Assembly: GCA_964595455.1 (NCBI GenBank)
Contig: CAZQQL010000015.1
Location: forward strand, 1-40,047
Length of the DNA stretch: 40,047 nt
Direction of reading: 5' to 3'
From: DAOUEG01 sp964595455
GTDB taxonomy: Bacteria; Chloroflexota; Dehalococcoidia; Dehalococcoidales; RBG-16-60-22
Below, piece by piece: positions 24,892-31,818 of the stretch. The notes beneath the pieces are model-generated. The model saw only the letters and a list, made by a program, of their open reading frames with translations, had not been told where the DNA came from and did no database searches. Every line of letters starts with the position of its first letter. Positions within the stretch are counted from its first letter, which is position 1. Made by a program: the position numbers and the translations under genes.

Positions 24892-25734
24892 TCAGTGAGA
24901 TCGAGGAGAGGTCTGTTTTTCGACAGGCTCAGAGCTTGCCCCGTACTTGATACGGGGACGAGCGGAATCACCCGCGTCAGTATCCTGATCAGGTTGAATA
25001 ACGCCGAGCTTGACCAGGCGGACCCGGGCAGCCTCTTGAGACACCTCGAACGTTCCTGATACGCGCTCGATGAGTTCATCCGTTCCGGCCTGACCAGCTT
25101 CGCTGATGAGCTTCCGTACCAGCGAGGCCGGCATGAGGAAAGCCCCGGCAGTGTAGGCGGCCTGCCACTCCATCCAGTCCGAGACCGGGGCGTCGAGGAT
25201 GAAGTCACGCCGGGAGATGAGGGAACGCTTCGAGATGAGATCGAGGAAGGCGGCGGGCCTGTCATCGGCGGGCTGCCCGTGCAGCTTTTGCCGGAACTTC
25301 GCCATGCGGTGTCGCTCACGCGAGATCCTGTCCGCAAGGTCGTCAGAAGGACACCGGGGCGCTCCGTCCCAGAGGAAGCCGTGGAACCGTACGTGGCCGA
25401 ACTCATGAGCGAGCGTGGTGCGCAGCCGGGTATGGCGGGCAACATCCAGGGAAAGCTCCCGGGCGATCCGGACAGCGGGCTTGCGATCCGGGAAGAAGTC
25501 CGTGGCGCCTTCCACGTCCTCCCCTTCCGCGGTGAGGTCGGCGTAGAGGTCGAGGTCCGAGACAGACTGCTCGACGAGGACGGCGAGGTCGTCGGTCGAT
25601 AAGGGCGGTTCGAAGCCGCCGCGTTTCTTCCTCATGAACGCCGAGACAATCCGCTCGCACTCGTTATCCAGTTCGGCGGGTTCATAGAAGGGCCGCCATC
25701 CGAACCGGCCGGTGGAGTCCGCGACCCACTTCAT
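24892..25734 (-). CDS. ImmA/IrrE-type metallopeptidase
   Basis: A 280-aa zinc metallopeptidase of the ImmA/IrrE (DUF955) family. The HExxH motif is His110-Glu111-x-x-His114 (TTLAHEFGHVRFH). Such proteins cleave or inactivate an XRE repressor when a signal such as DNA damage appears. The residues after about 185 form a helical domain (YTAGAFLMPASLVRKLISEAG, then VSQEAARVRLVKLGVI) usual in this family. The ATG at 25734 overlaps the stop of the XRE gene by ATGA. The last 25 or so residues are encoded by a dispersed repeat (24914-24957), so the C-terminal tail is probably acquired and not part of the fold. Confidence 0.88.
   Translation of the reverse strand: MKWVADSTGRFGWRPFYEPAELDNECERIVSAFMRKKRGGFEPPLSTDDLAVLVEQSVSDLDLYADLTAEGEDVEGATDFFPDRKPAVRIARELSLDVARHTRLRTTLAHEFGHVRFHGFLWDGAPRCPSDDLADRISRERHRMAKFRQKLHGQPADDRPAAFLDLISKRSLISRRDFILDAPVSDWMEWQAAYTAGAFLMPASLVRKLISEAGQAGTDELIERVSGTFEVSQEAARVRLVKLGVIQPDQDTDAGDSARPRIKYGASSEPVEKQTSPRSH
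24914..24957. repeat. Composite dispersed repeat in immA-like 3' end
   Basis: A TTTTTCGACAGGCTCAGAGC segment, of a kind common as a dispersed repeat, is joined to the CTTGA-loop stem-loop CCCCGTA-CTTGA-TACGGGG (24939-24957), identical to 19692-19710. It is read through in frame by the peptidase gene. Confidence 0.7.
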
Positions 25735-26063
25735 CCTTCGCCGTCACCCTTACCACGGCGGTAGCTCCGCGCGAAGGCCTCGAAGGCTTCACGGACCCGG
25801 CCGGGATTGCCGGGATCATCGTCACGGTAGCTGGGCGGGATCTGGTGAGCGAGGAAGTAGAAGTACTCTTCCGGGACCTCCAGGACAGCGGCGAAGCGGG
25901 TGATGAGGTGGTCGCTGGGCGGGTTACGGCGGTCGCGCTCGATGTCATTGAGGTACTGGGGAGAGATAGGGTTGCCGTCTTCCTTCAGCACCATCGAGGC
26001 AAGCTGCTTCTGGCTGAGCTGCCGGGCCCTGCGGGCTTCCGAGATAGCCTGTCCGAACGTCAT
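25731..26063 (-). CDS. XRE-family helix-turn-helix repressor
   Basis: A 110-aa protein with an N-terminal HTH_XRE domain at residues 4-65: FGQAISEARRARQLSQKQLASMV (helices 1-2) and ISPQYLNDIERDRRNPPSD (recognition helix and following turn), then LITRFAAVLEVPEEYFYFLA. The charged C-terminus is short. Coupling by ATGA overlap to an ImmA/IrrE peptidase gene is the classic repressor/antirepressor-protease arrangement. The start is ATG 26063, with GGGAGG 7 nt upstream; the GTG at 26078 lies inside that site. A palindrome covering its own -10 suggests autoregulation, and the same palindrome in the ABC exporter promoter suggests a second target. Confidence 0.9.
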   Translation of the reverse strand: MTFGQAISEARRARQLSQKQLASMVLKEDGNPISPQYLNDIERDRRNPPSDHLITRFAAVLEVPEEYFYFLAHQIPPSYRDDDPGNPGRVREAFEAFARSYRRGKGDGEG

Positions 26064-26085
26064 AGCGGCGCCTCCCACGGGAGTA

Positions 26086-26125
26086 ATACGCTAATCAGCA
26101 TATCTGCTTTCTGAGGCGATGTCAA
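26086..26125 (-). promoter_or_regulatory. XRE-ImmA operon promoter with operator
   Basis: On the minus strand TTGACA (26125-26120), a 17-nt spacer and TATGCT (26102-26097). The -10 sits inside ATATGCTGATTAGCGTAT (minus strand, 26103-26086), one base different from the site before the ABC exporter. Placement over the -10 fits repression by occlusion. Confidence 0.75.
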
Positions 26126-26139
26126 CCTTTTCCTGGCGC

Positions 26140-26376
26140 TCATCCTTCGAAAGGCCCCGGATGAGCGGTCCGGCTCCCCGGCGAGGTCTCTGCGCGATTC
26201 GTTATTCGAAATTGAAGAATCCTTTTTTTCGAATGCTTTTCTGAGCCTGCGCAGGCTCGGGACTCGTTTTCAGTATTATGGTAACTCAGCTTCATTCGAT
26301 TTTTCGTTTTTTCAGTTGTTTTACAGAACGACTGCGAACCGGGACCGGCCGTGTTTTCCTTTTCTTTTATCGTCAT
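26140..26376 (-). CDS. Possible leaderless small protein, 78 aa
   Basis: I do not recognise this frame. It is hydrophilic and rich in Lys, Glu, Thr and Ser (MTIKEKENTAGPGSQSF at the start), with no clear domain or membrane segment. What supports it is a near-consensus promoter whose -10 (26391-26386) ends 9 nt before the ATG at 26376, so the message would have almost no leader; no Shine-Dalgarno site is present. A perfect 16-bp palindrome GAGCCTGCGCAGGCTC (26243-26258) lies inside it and looks repeat-derived. Alternatively the transcript is a non-coding RNA or an extended leader of the XRE-ImmA operon. Confidence 0.3.
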   Translation of the reverse strand: MTIKEKENTAGPGSQSFCKTTEKTKNRMKLSYHNTENESRACAGSEKHSKKRILQFRITNRAETSPGSRTAHPGPFEG

Positions 26377-26385
26377 GGCAAGATG

Positions 26386-26434
26386 ATTATAGAACGTTTG
26401 TACTTATCCGTCAAGGGCGTTTTGTCACTTTTTT
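26386..26434 (-). promoter_or_regulatory. Promoter-bearing repeat, copy 2
   Basis: On the minus strand TTGACG (26414-26409), a 17-nt spacer and TATAAT (26391-26386). About 47 bases match 19731-19778 in inverted orientation with three differences. The spacer contains AGAACGTTTGTACT, one base away from the palindrome GAAC-N4-GTTC bound by Gram-positive-type LexA; in the other copy two bases differ. SOS control is a possibility only. Confidence 0.65.
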
Positions 26435-26636
26435 GAACAAACAACCGAATTCAAGTTAGTGCAGGAGCTGCGTGGTGACCTGCCCTTCAGAGGCAATGAA
26501 GCTGGTAACGCGGTTGCAGGAGGTTGCCCCGCCGGAGGACCGGACTACTTTATTCAGGATACTGGCGGAACGGTGAGGTAAACAATATTTTGATCTTAAG
26601 GCAAAGGAACTCCCCCAAAGATCCCTTGTGCACCAT

Positions 26637-26706
26637 CGTGGTACCGTAACCTCTTGACAAGTCATCATTACCTCCCTTATAATTACGGTACTACATTGGT
26701 ACCACG
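26637..26706 (+). promoter_or_regulatory. GTPase gene promoter flanked by GGTACC repeats
   Basis: TTGACA (26654-26659), an 18-nt spacer and TATAAT (26678-26683) form a near-ideal promoter for the gene at 26724. It is bracketed by the inverted repeat CGTGGTACC (26637-26645) and GGTACCACG (26698-26706); GTACCGTA (26641-26648) and TACGGTAC (26684-26691) form a second, nested pair. Looping or cooperative repression by a dyad-binding regulator is plausible. Confidence 0.65.
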
Positions 26707-26723
26707 TGAGAGGAGAGTAGTCA

Positions 26724-28973
26724 ATGACAGACTTGCAGCAAAAGAAATACGTAGCCTCCCTTACAAACTCCGGTAGAGCTGGTTGGAGCATTATTTTCAG
26801 GCACCCAGTACTAGTTGACCCAACAACAGGGGAACCGCCTTTACGAATAAAGCGGGGTCTCGGAACACAAGATGAAGTCCGCGCCATTTCTATGGCCAAT
26901 GATCTGAACACAATATTATCTGATCCGAGTTATTGGAATCTTTCCGCTCGTTCAACCGCTACGCCTAAATTTAATCCAAGGGTTGTGGACATTTTTTTTA
27001 GTCCAATGGCACCTACTGAGCTTAGTTATGCAGCCCATAGGGAAAAAGTGATTAAGTTGCCAACTGTAGAGAATGGCTACAAACAAATTCTAGTCATGGG
27101 GACAACAGGAGCTGGCAAGACGACCTTAGTTAGGCAAATTCTTGGAACCGATCCTGACACAGAACGATTTCCATCAATCGGAGCTGGCAGGTGTACCACT
27201 GCAGAGACTGAAATTGTCCTTTCTGAAGGTCCGTTTAGGGCGGTGGTTACTTTTTCTTCGATGGACGAAATAAGGGAAGCTGTAGATGAATGCATATCTT
27301 CGGCAATAATTGCCGCTTATCGAAAATCAAGTGATGCGGAAATAATGCGTAAGATGCTAACACATGTTGACTTACGTTTTAGGTTCAATTATGTGCTAGG
27401 CAATGGAGGTATAGACGAGGAGGAGGAGGACGATGATGAGTTGGACTCACTCGATACAGAAAATGGTCTGGGATCTGAAATGGACTTACTCCCTACCAAC
27501 GAAGTGTTAAGACAATTGCTCACGCAAGTGAAAATGATAGCCAATAGATATTCAGACACGCTAACTAGAGATTTGGTTAAATCGGAAACAGATCAGATGG
27601 TCGCAGATGAACTCTTTGAAGAAGAATTAGATACTTTACTTAAAGGCGATCTAGAGTATCAGGAAATTGGTACAAAAATCATGGCGGAGATTAAGAGGAG
27701 ATTCGAACTACTTGATGAGAATTGTCTAGAATACTCTCGTCAAGATTGGCCCATCTCATGGCGCTGGCAAAATGAGGATAGATCCTCGTTTCTTAAGGAA
27801 GTAAGGCGCTTTTCGAGCAATTATGCTCCATGGTTCGGAACTCTATTAACGCCCCTTGTAAACGGGATTCGAGTGTCCGGACCCTTCATCCCCCATTGGC
27901 TTGATGAAAGACCCAATCTCGTTCTCATTGATGGAGAGGGATTAAGCCATTCTGCAGAGTCTTCTTCGACAATTCCCTCGGCACTAATAGAGAGATTTGA
28001 TGCGGTTGATGCCATCATCTTAGTGGATAACGCTCAACAACCAATGCTCGCTGCTCCAATAGCCTGTTTACGTGCTATCCTCTCTTCAGGGAATATAGAC
28101 AAGTTGCTTATTGCATTCACTCATTTTGATGAAGTTAAAGCCCCAAATCTAAGAACAAGTAAGGATCGTCAAAATCAAGTTCTTAGTATTGCTGAAAACG
28201 CTATCAGGTATATAAGCAATCAGCTTGGCCCACAAGCTGAGAGGGACCTTCGTCGCCGGATTGAATCCGCCTGTTTTTATTTAGATGGAATTAACGAAAA
28301 CATCGATATTAACACAAAAACGGGGAAAAAGACAGCAACAGCTTTGCGAGCGTTGATTGAGTCAATTCGTTCGATAGGCACACACATTGTGATTGGGGAA
28401 GCGAGTCCTGTGTTTGATAGGCTGAATTTAGCAATGGCGATAAGAGATGCGACTCAGACCTTCCACGAGGATTGGCGAGGCTTACTTGGATTGTCTATTA
28501 CACCACGAACGAGTAAAGTACACTGGGCAAAGGTCAAGGCTTTGAATCGTAGAATCGCCGAAGGGTGGGCCGAAGAATATGGTTCTCTTACACCTGTGGG
28601 GGATCTCTGGGGTGATCTGCGTGAACAAATATACGTGCTTATTAAAAGACCGGTAGATTGGAGAGGTCCTTCAGTGAACGATGAAGAAGCTCAGAAAATT
28701 CTAGACCGTTTCGCGAATCAAGTCAGTGGAAAACTAGTAGTGATGGTAAGACGCCGTATTCGGTTAGAAATGATACAAAAGTGGCAAGAAGCATCCAAGT
28801 ATTCTGGTTCAGGTTCGACCTTTGATCGCGCACGCACAATATCGAACGACATCTATATGGTTGCTGCTCCAATTCCCAGTATAACGCCGACGGCTGATAA
28901 AAATGCTTTTTATAGAGAAGTCATTCAAGTTGTTGAAGAAGCCGCGGCGGAATGCAATGTTATAATGCTATAG
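26724..28973 (+). CDS. Large GTPase-like P-loop protein of unknown function
   Basis: I cannot assign this 749-aa protein to a named family. Residues 126-134 are a Walker A/G1 motif (GTTGAGKTT). GAGRCTTAETEIV at about 150-162 is a likely switch I (G2). LVLIDGEGL (Asp403) is a likely G3, and AFTHFDEV (Asp469) a G4-like motif with Thr-His in place of Asn-Lys. This order suits the dynamin/GIMAP/septin-like side of the TRAFAC GTPases, with a large helical insert and acidic stretch (EEEEDDDELD near 233) between G2 and G3. Residues 8-70 (GWSIIFRHPV, then RIKRGLGTQDEVRAISMAN) resemble the arm-binding domain of phage integrases. SD GAGGAGAG precedes ATG 26724. The gene is visibly AT-rich beside its GC-rich neighbours, which suggests transfer. 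Confidence 0.7.
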   Translation: MTDLQQKKYVASLTNSGRAGWSIIFRHPVLVDPTTGEPPLRIKRGLGTQDEVRAISMANDLNTILSDPSYWNLSARSTATPKFNPRVVDIFFSPMAPTELSYAAHREKVIKLPTVENGYKQILVMGTTGAGKTTLVRQILGTDPDTERFPSIGAGRCTTAETEIVLSEGPFRAVVTFSSMDEIREAVDECISSAIIAAYRKSSDAEIMRKMLTHVDLRFRFNYVLGNGGIDEEEEDDDELDSLDTENGLGSEMDLLPTNEVLRQLLTQVKMIANRYSDTLTRDLVKSETDQMVADELFEEELDTLLKGDLEYQEIGTKIMAEIKRRFELLDENCLEYSRQDWPISWRWQNEDRSSFLKEVRRFSSNYAPWFGTLLTPLVNGIRVSGPFIPHWLDERPNLVLIDGEGLSHSAESSSTIPSALIERFDAVDAIILVDNAQQPMLAAPIACLRAILSSGNIDKLLIAFTHFDEVKAPNLRTSKDRQNQVLSIAENAIRYISNQLGPQAERDLRRRIESACFYLDGINENIDINTKTGKKTATALRALIESIRSIGTHIVIGEASPVFDRLNLAMAIRDATQTFHEDWRGLLGLSITPRTSKVHWAKVKALNRRIAEGWAEEYGSLTPVGDLWGDLREQIYVLIKRPVDWRGPSVNDEEAQKILDRFANQVSGKLVVMVRRRIRLEMIQKWQEASKYSGSGSTFDRARTISNDIYMVAAPIPSITPTADKNAFYREVIQVVEEAAAECNVIML

Positions 28974-29020
28974 ATTCACATTTATCGAAAATTTTCGACG
29001 CTTGATAACCCTCGATACAC

Positions 29021-29047
29021 AAAAAAGCCCCCGGAGAGACCGGGGGC
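29021..29047 (-). terminator. Intrinsic terminator of bicupin operon
   Basis: On the minus strand GCCCCCGG, loop TCTCT, CCGGGGGC is followed by six Ts (29026-29021), 10 nt after the bicupin stop. It may also stop plus-strand transcription from the GTPase gene. Confidence 0.9.
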
Positions 29048-29057
29048 TTATCACCGT

Positions 29058-29954
29058 CTAGGTTGTCTGCGGTACCAGGTCAGTCCCGGAGTACTGGTGC
29101 GTCATGAACAGTTCCAGGCAGTAGAACGGCTTGTTGACCTTGGCGTAGTTGAGCGGGCAGTGGTAGACCCCGGGAGGCGCCACCACTACCGTCGGTTTGT
29201 TGATAATGTGCTTTTCCTTCTCTTCCCCGAAGGAGAACTCGATCTCAGCGTCGAATTCATTCATGTCCATCGGGTTCGAGCCGAAGAAGTAGAAGAACTC
29301 CGTGAAGTTGTGCTTGTGGGTGGGGGCGTGGAACATGTACGGTTTCCTGACCACCGTCAGTCCCATCGAAACCCTGGCGCCCGCCGGGATGATGTGTTCC
29401 GGCACCGCCGAGAGCGAGATGCCCTCGCCGCCCCACTTGTTGTCCTTGATGACGTCCCGGATGAAATAGCGGTTGTAGTTCGGCTCCGGCACGCGGATCT
29501 CCTTCAGGTCCTCGCCCAGGTCCACGCCGGAGTATCCGGTGGTCATGAAGAGCTCCAGGCAGTAAATTGGCTTGCCGATCCTGGCGTAGTTCAGCGGGCA
29601 ATGGTACACGCCCGGCGCGGCAACGACGATGGTCGGGCGATTGATGGTGTGCTTCTCCCGCTCCGGCCCGAACGTGTATTCCACGTCCGCATCGAAGTCA
29701 TGCATGTCCATCGGGTTCGACCCGAAGAACATGAAATACTCCGTGAAGAGGTGCTTGTGGCTCGGTTCATGGAACATGTACGGCTTCCGGACGGCGGTTA
29801 TCGCCGGGAGCGCCCGGGCGTCGTGGGGGATGATGTCTTCGTGGCCCTGCCCGGCTGACATCGTCTGCCCGCCCCACTCCTTCTTCATGCTGTCGCGGAT
29901 GACATCTGTAAGGAAATACTTCTCGTACTTGAGCGCCTTGGCTTTTCTCGGCAT
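29058..29954 (-). CDS. Tandem-duplicated bicupin, family 1
   Basis: A 298-aa protein made of two closely similar cupin-type halves (about 10-150 and 155-292). Over about 84 residues the halves are roughly three quarters identical by eye. Each has HKHxFTE (metal-ligand HxH-x3-E type), FFGSNPMDM, and PGVYHCPLNYA with the third His followed by Cys. Such ligands usually hold Fe, Mn or Ni; the reaction is unknown. No signal peptide is present. ATG 29954 has AAAAGGAGG 4-5 nt upstream. It follows the SnoaL-like gene by 112 nt on the same strand and probably shares its transcript. A diverged relative lies at 32406-33275. Confidence 0.75.
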   Translation of the reverse strand: MPRKAKALKYEKYFLTDVIRDSMKKEWGGQTMSAGQGHEDIIPHDARALPAITAVRKPYMFHEPSHKHLFTEYFMFFGSNPMDMHDFDADVEYTFGPEREKHTINRPTIVVAAPGVYHCPLNYARIGKPIYCLELFMTTGYSGVDLGEDLKEIRVPEPNYNRYFIRDVIKDNKWGGEGISLSAVPEHIIPAGARVSMGLTVVRKPYMFHAPTHKHNFTEFFYFFGSNPMDMNEFDAEIEFSFGEEKEKHIINKPTVVVAPPGVYHCPLNYAKVNKPFYCLELFMTHQYSGTDLVPQTT

Positions 29955-30066
29955 GTTTCCTCCTTTTCATATTCCGGTCCGGTGGAGCTATATCTCAGTT
30001 ATTTTCTTCTTTTCTTTTGCTTGTGTCAAAGTACCCCGGCCGGTTTAACCGGCCCGGCGCTCCGGT

Positions 30067-30759
30067 TTACTCCGCTTCCAACGGCTTTAAACGGGCGTTC
30101 CTGACGCTCTCGGTGGTCTCTTTGCCGGTAACGGGATGCTTGAAGTGGAACGGCAGGATATACCCCTTGGCATAGCGGCGATCGGTGAGGTCCATGGGAA
30201 CATCCGGTTTGGGGCCGGGCATGTCCCTGAACGCAGCCAGGTTGGTTGGGGGCGGCATCATGTCATCGGTGATGCGGACGGCGTACGGCACCACCCACTT
30301 GATGGAGAGGATCTTCCAGGTCCCGCCTTCCTTGATATAACCCATCTCGTAGACGCCGCTGATGAAGGTCCGGGTGATGTCCGGGATGAAACAGCCGCCG
30401 AACGCGTACCATCGGCCCCTGGCATGCTGGCCGTCCGGTCCCAAGGTGATGAGCCCGGCGATGGGCATAAGCTGGTGCCGGAACTCGGGGGGCTGTTCAC
30501 CTCGGGCGGCAGCGGCGAAGTATCTCCTCACGCCTTCCTTGCCGAGGTACTTACCCTCGATCCAGTCGAGCACGACGTCCGGGCTGTCCGAGAAACAATC
30601 GATGATCTCGTTCCCCAGCATATACTCCACGTAATAGTTGTAAGCCCTCTGGAGCCTTTCGATGGCCTGGATATCCTTCAGTTCGGCGATTTCTGAGGCT
30701 TGGGCTTTCACCGTTTCCTCGAGTGCCGCAAGGCGTTTTTCCAAATCCTGGACAGTCAT
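30067..30759 (-). CDS. SnoaL/NTF2-like domain protein
   Basis: A 230-aa protein. Residues 1-40 form a heptad-rich helix (VQDLEKRLAALEETVKAQASEIAELKD-type pattern), a probable coiled coil. Residues 42-160 look like the SnoaL-like NTF2 cone fold (IERLQRAYNYYVEYMLGN, FSDSPDVVLDW, then GKEGVRRYFAAA, then FISGVYEMGYIKEGGTWKILSIKWV). A C-terminal tail of about 65 residues follows. This fold includes dehydratases, isomerases and ring-hydroxylating dioxygenase small subunits; no catalytic set can be named here. ATG 30759 has GGAGG 6-7 nt upstream. It lies just before the bicupin gene on the same strand, suggesting a shared pathway. Confidence 0.78.
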   Translation of the reverse strand: MTVQDLEKRLAALEETVKAQASEIAELKDIQAIERLQRAYNYYVEYMLGNEIIDCFSDSPDVVLDWIEGKYLGKEGVRRYFAAAARGEQPPEFRHQLMPIAGLITLGPDGQHARGRWYAFGGCFIPDITRTFISGVYEMGYIKEGGTWKILSIKWVVPYAVRITDDMMPPPTNLAAFRDMPGPKPDVPMDLTDRRYAKGYILPFHFKHPVTGKETTESVRNARLKPLEAE

Positions 30760-30841
30760 GACAATCCTCCTTCACCAATGAATACACCCATTATCTTCCG
30801 CAGAGTGTCTTCATTCAAGGCCGGGCGGCAAGCAGGCAAAG

Positions 30842-30868
30842 AAAAACCCCCGGAATTCTCCGGGGGTT
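30842..30868 (-). terminator. Intrinsic terminator after RRM gene
   Basis: On the minus strand AACCCCCGGA, 4-nt loop, TCCGGGGGTT followed by TTT, about 35 nt after the RRM gene stop. The stem is almost the same as in the terminators at 29021 and 37610. Confidence 0.88.
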
Positions 30869-30903
30869 GCTTGATACCTGGTTTGAAAACCGCTGGTTAC
30901 AGG

Positions 30904-31224
30904 TTAATCCCTGATCCGCGGTTTTCCCGTCCGGTTCTGACTGGGCTTCTTCCTCGTTGGGCAGGTCTTGTCCCGGGACAGGGGGCGCGCTTCGACGACG
31001 ACCACCGGCCGTTCCCGCATGACTTTTCCTTCCAGGCCGGCGATGGCCGCCGCTCCGGCTTCCTTGGAAGCCATCTGTACGAACCCGTATCCTCTCGGCT
31101 GGCCGGAGCCGATGTAGCCGTCATTCATGATAACGACGGACACTACTTCACCAAACCCGGAGAATTCCCGGCGCAGTTCATCCTCGGTCGTTTCCAGCGA
31201 TAAGTTACCAACATAGATATTCAT
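30904..31224 (-). CDS. RRM-domain RNA-binding protein
   Basis: A 106-aa protein with a single RNA recognition motif filling residues 1-80. RNP2 is NIYVGNL at the N-terminus and RNP1 is RGYGFVQM; the four-strand, two-helix pattern is complete (TEDELRREFSGFGEVVSVVIM, then KEAGAAAIAGLEG). A short basic tail (TRKKPSQNRTGKPRIRD) follows. Bacterial proteins of this type are often cold-induced RNA chaperones. The start is ATG 31224 with GAGGAAA about 5 nt upstream rather than the frame start at 31239. A second RRM gene lies 94 nt upstream on the same strand. Confidence 0.92.
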   Translation of the reverse strand: MNIYVGNLSLETTEDELRREFSGFGEVVSVVIMNDGYIGSGQPRGYGFVQMASKEAGAAAIAGLEGKVMRERPVVVVEARPLSRDKTCPTRKKPSQNRTGKPRIRD

Positions 31225-31318
31225 GGTATTTCCTCGCAACCGGTCTAGATGAAGGTGCTTTTACCAAACCGGTGTAGGGATACCTCTAAAATAACGGGCA
31301 CCGGATACAGGGCAGCGC

Positions 31319-31693
31319 TTAGAATCGACGCCGGTTGCCGCCGCCGCTGCCGCCGGAACGGCCGCCGCCACGGTTACCGCCGTAACCACCGCCGCCGCTG
31401 CGGTAGCCGCCGGACCGGTTGCCGTACGAACCGCCGCCGCCACGGTTATCTTCCCGGGGACGGGCTTCGTTCACGACGATGTTGCGGTTCTTGAGGCTTT
31501 TCCCATTCAGGGCCGCGATGGCAGCAACTCCTTCCGACTTCGTCGGCATTTCCACGAAAGCGAAACCCCTCGGCCTGCCGCTGTCCCGGTCGAACGGAAT
31601 GGACACGGTGTCCACTTTTCCGTACACGCCGAACTCGGACGTCAGTTCATCTTCGGTGATATCGTATGCCAGGTTGCCCACGTAAATTTTCAT
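31319..31693 (-). CDS. RRM RNA-binding protein with Gly/Arg-rich tail
   Basis: A 124-aa protein: RRM at residues 1-80 with RNP2 KIYVGNL and RNP1 RGFAFVEM, then a Gly/Arg/Ser-rich tail from about residue 84 to the end, built of GGG, GYR and GNR repeats. This matches the glycine-rich RNA-binding proteins of cyanobacteria and Chloroflexota, which act in cold adaptation and as RNA chaperones. ATG 31693 has AAGGAGAA 5 nt upstream. The two adjacent RRM genes probably arose by duplication, with this copy keeping the tail. The GC-rich repetitive tail coding DNA (31325-31440) could cause polymerase or assembly slippage. Confidence 0.93.
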   Translation of the reverse strand: MKIYVGNLAYDITEDELTSEFGVYGKVDTVSIPFDRDSGRPRGFAFVEMPTKSEGVAAIAALNGKSLKNRNIVVNEARPREDNRGGGGSYGNRSGGYRSGGGGYGGNRGGGRSGGSGGGNRRRF

Positions 31694-31772
31694 GCTGTTC
31701 TCCTTCTTGCCGGGGGTATACTAATCTCGCTCTTCTTGCGAGGGTCAAGGTTTTGGGGGTACGAATCGGGGA

Positions 31773-31801
31773 GCATCCGGACCGGAAACCGGCCCGGATG
31801 C
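31773..31801 (-). terminator. Hairpin between zinc-ribbon and RRM genes
   Basis: GCATCCGG and CCGGATGC pair, with a further CCGG / CCGG pairing inside. It lies 18 nt after the zinc-ribbon gene on the minus strand. No U-tract follows, so terminator function is uncertain. Confidence 0.45.
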
Positions 31802-31818
31802 TGTTAGGTCAATGCTAT

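Noticed and set aside
26459..26581. Short plus-strand frame starting VQELRGDLPF
   Set aside because: About 40 codons from a GTG without ribosome site; I recognise no family. It could be a gene remnant but there is no support.
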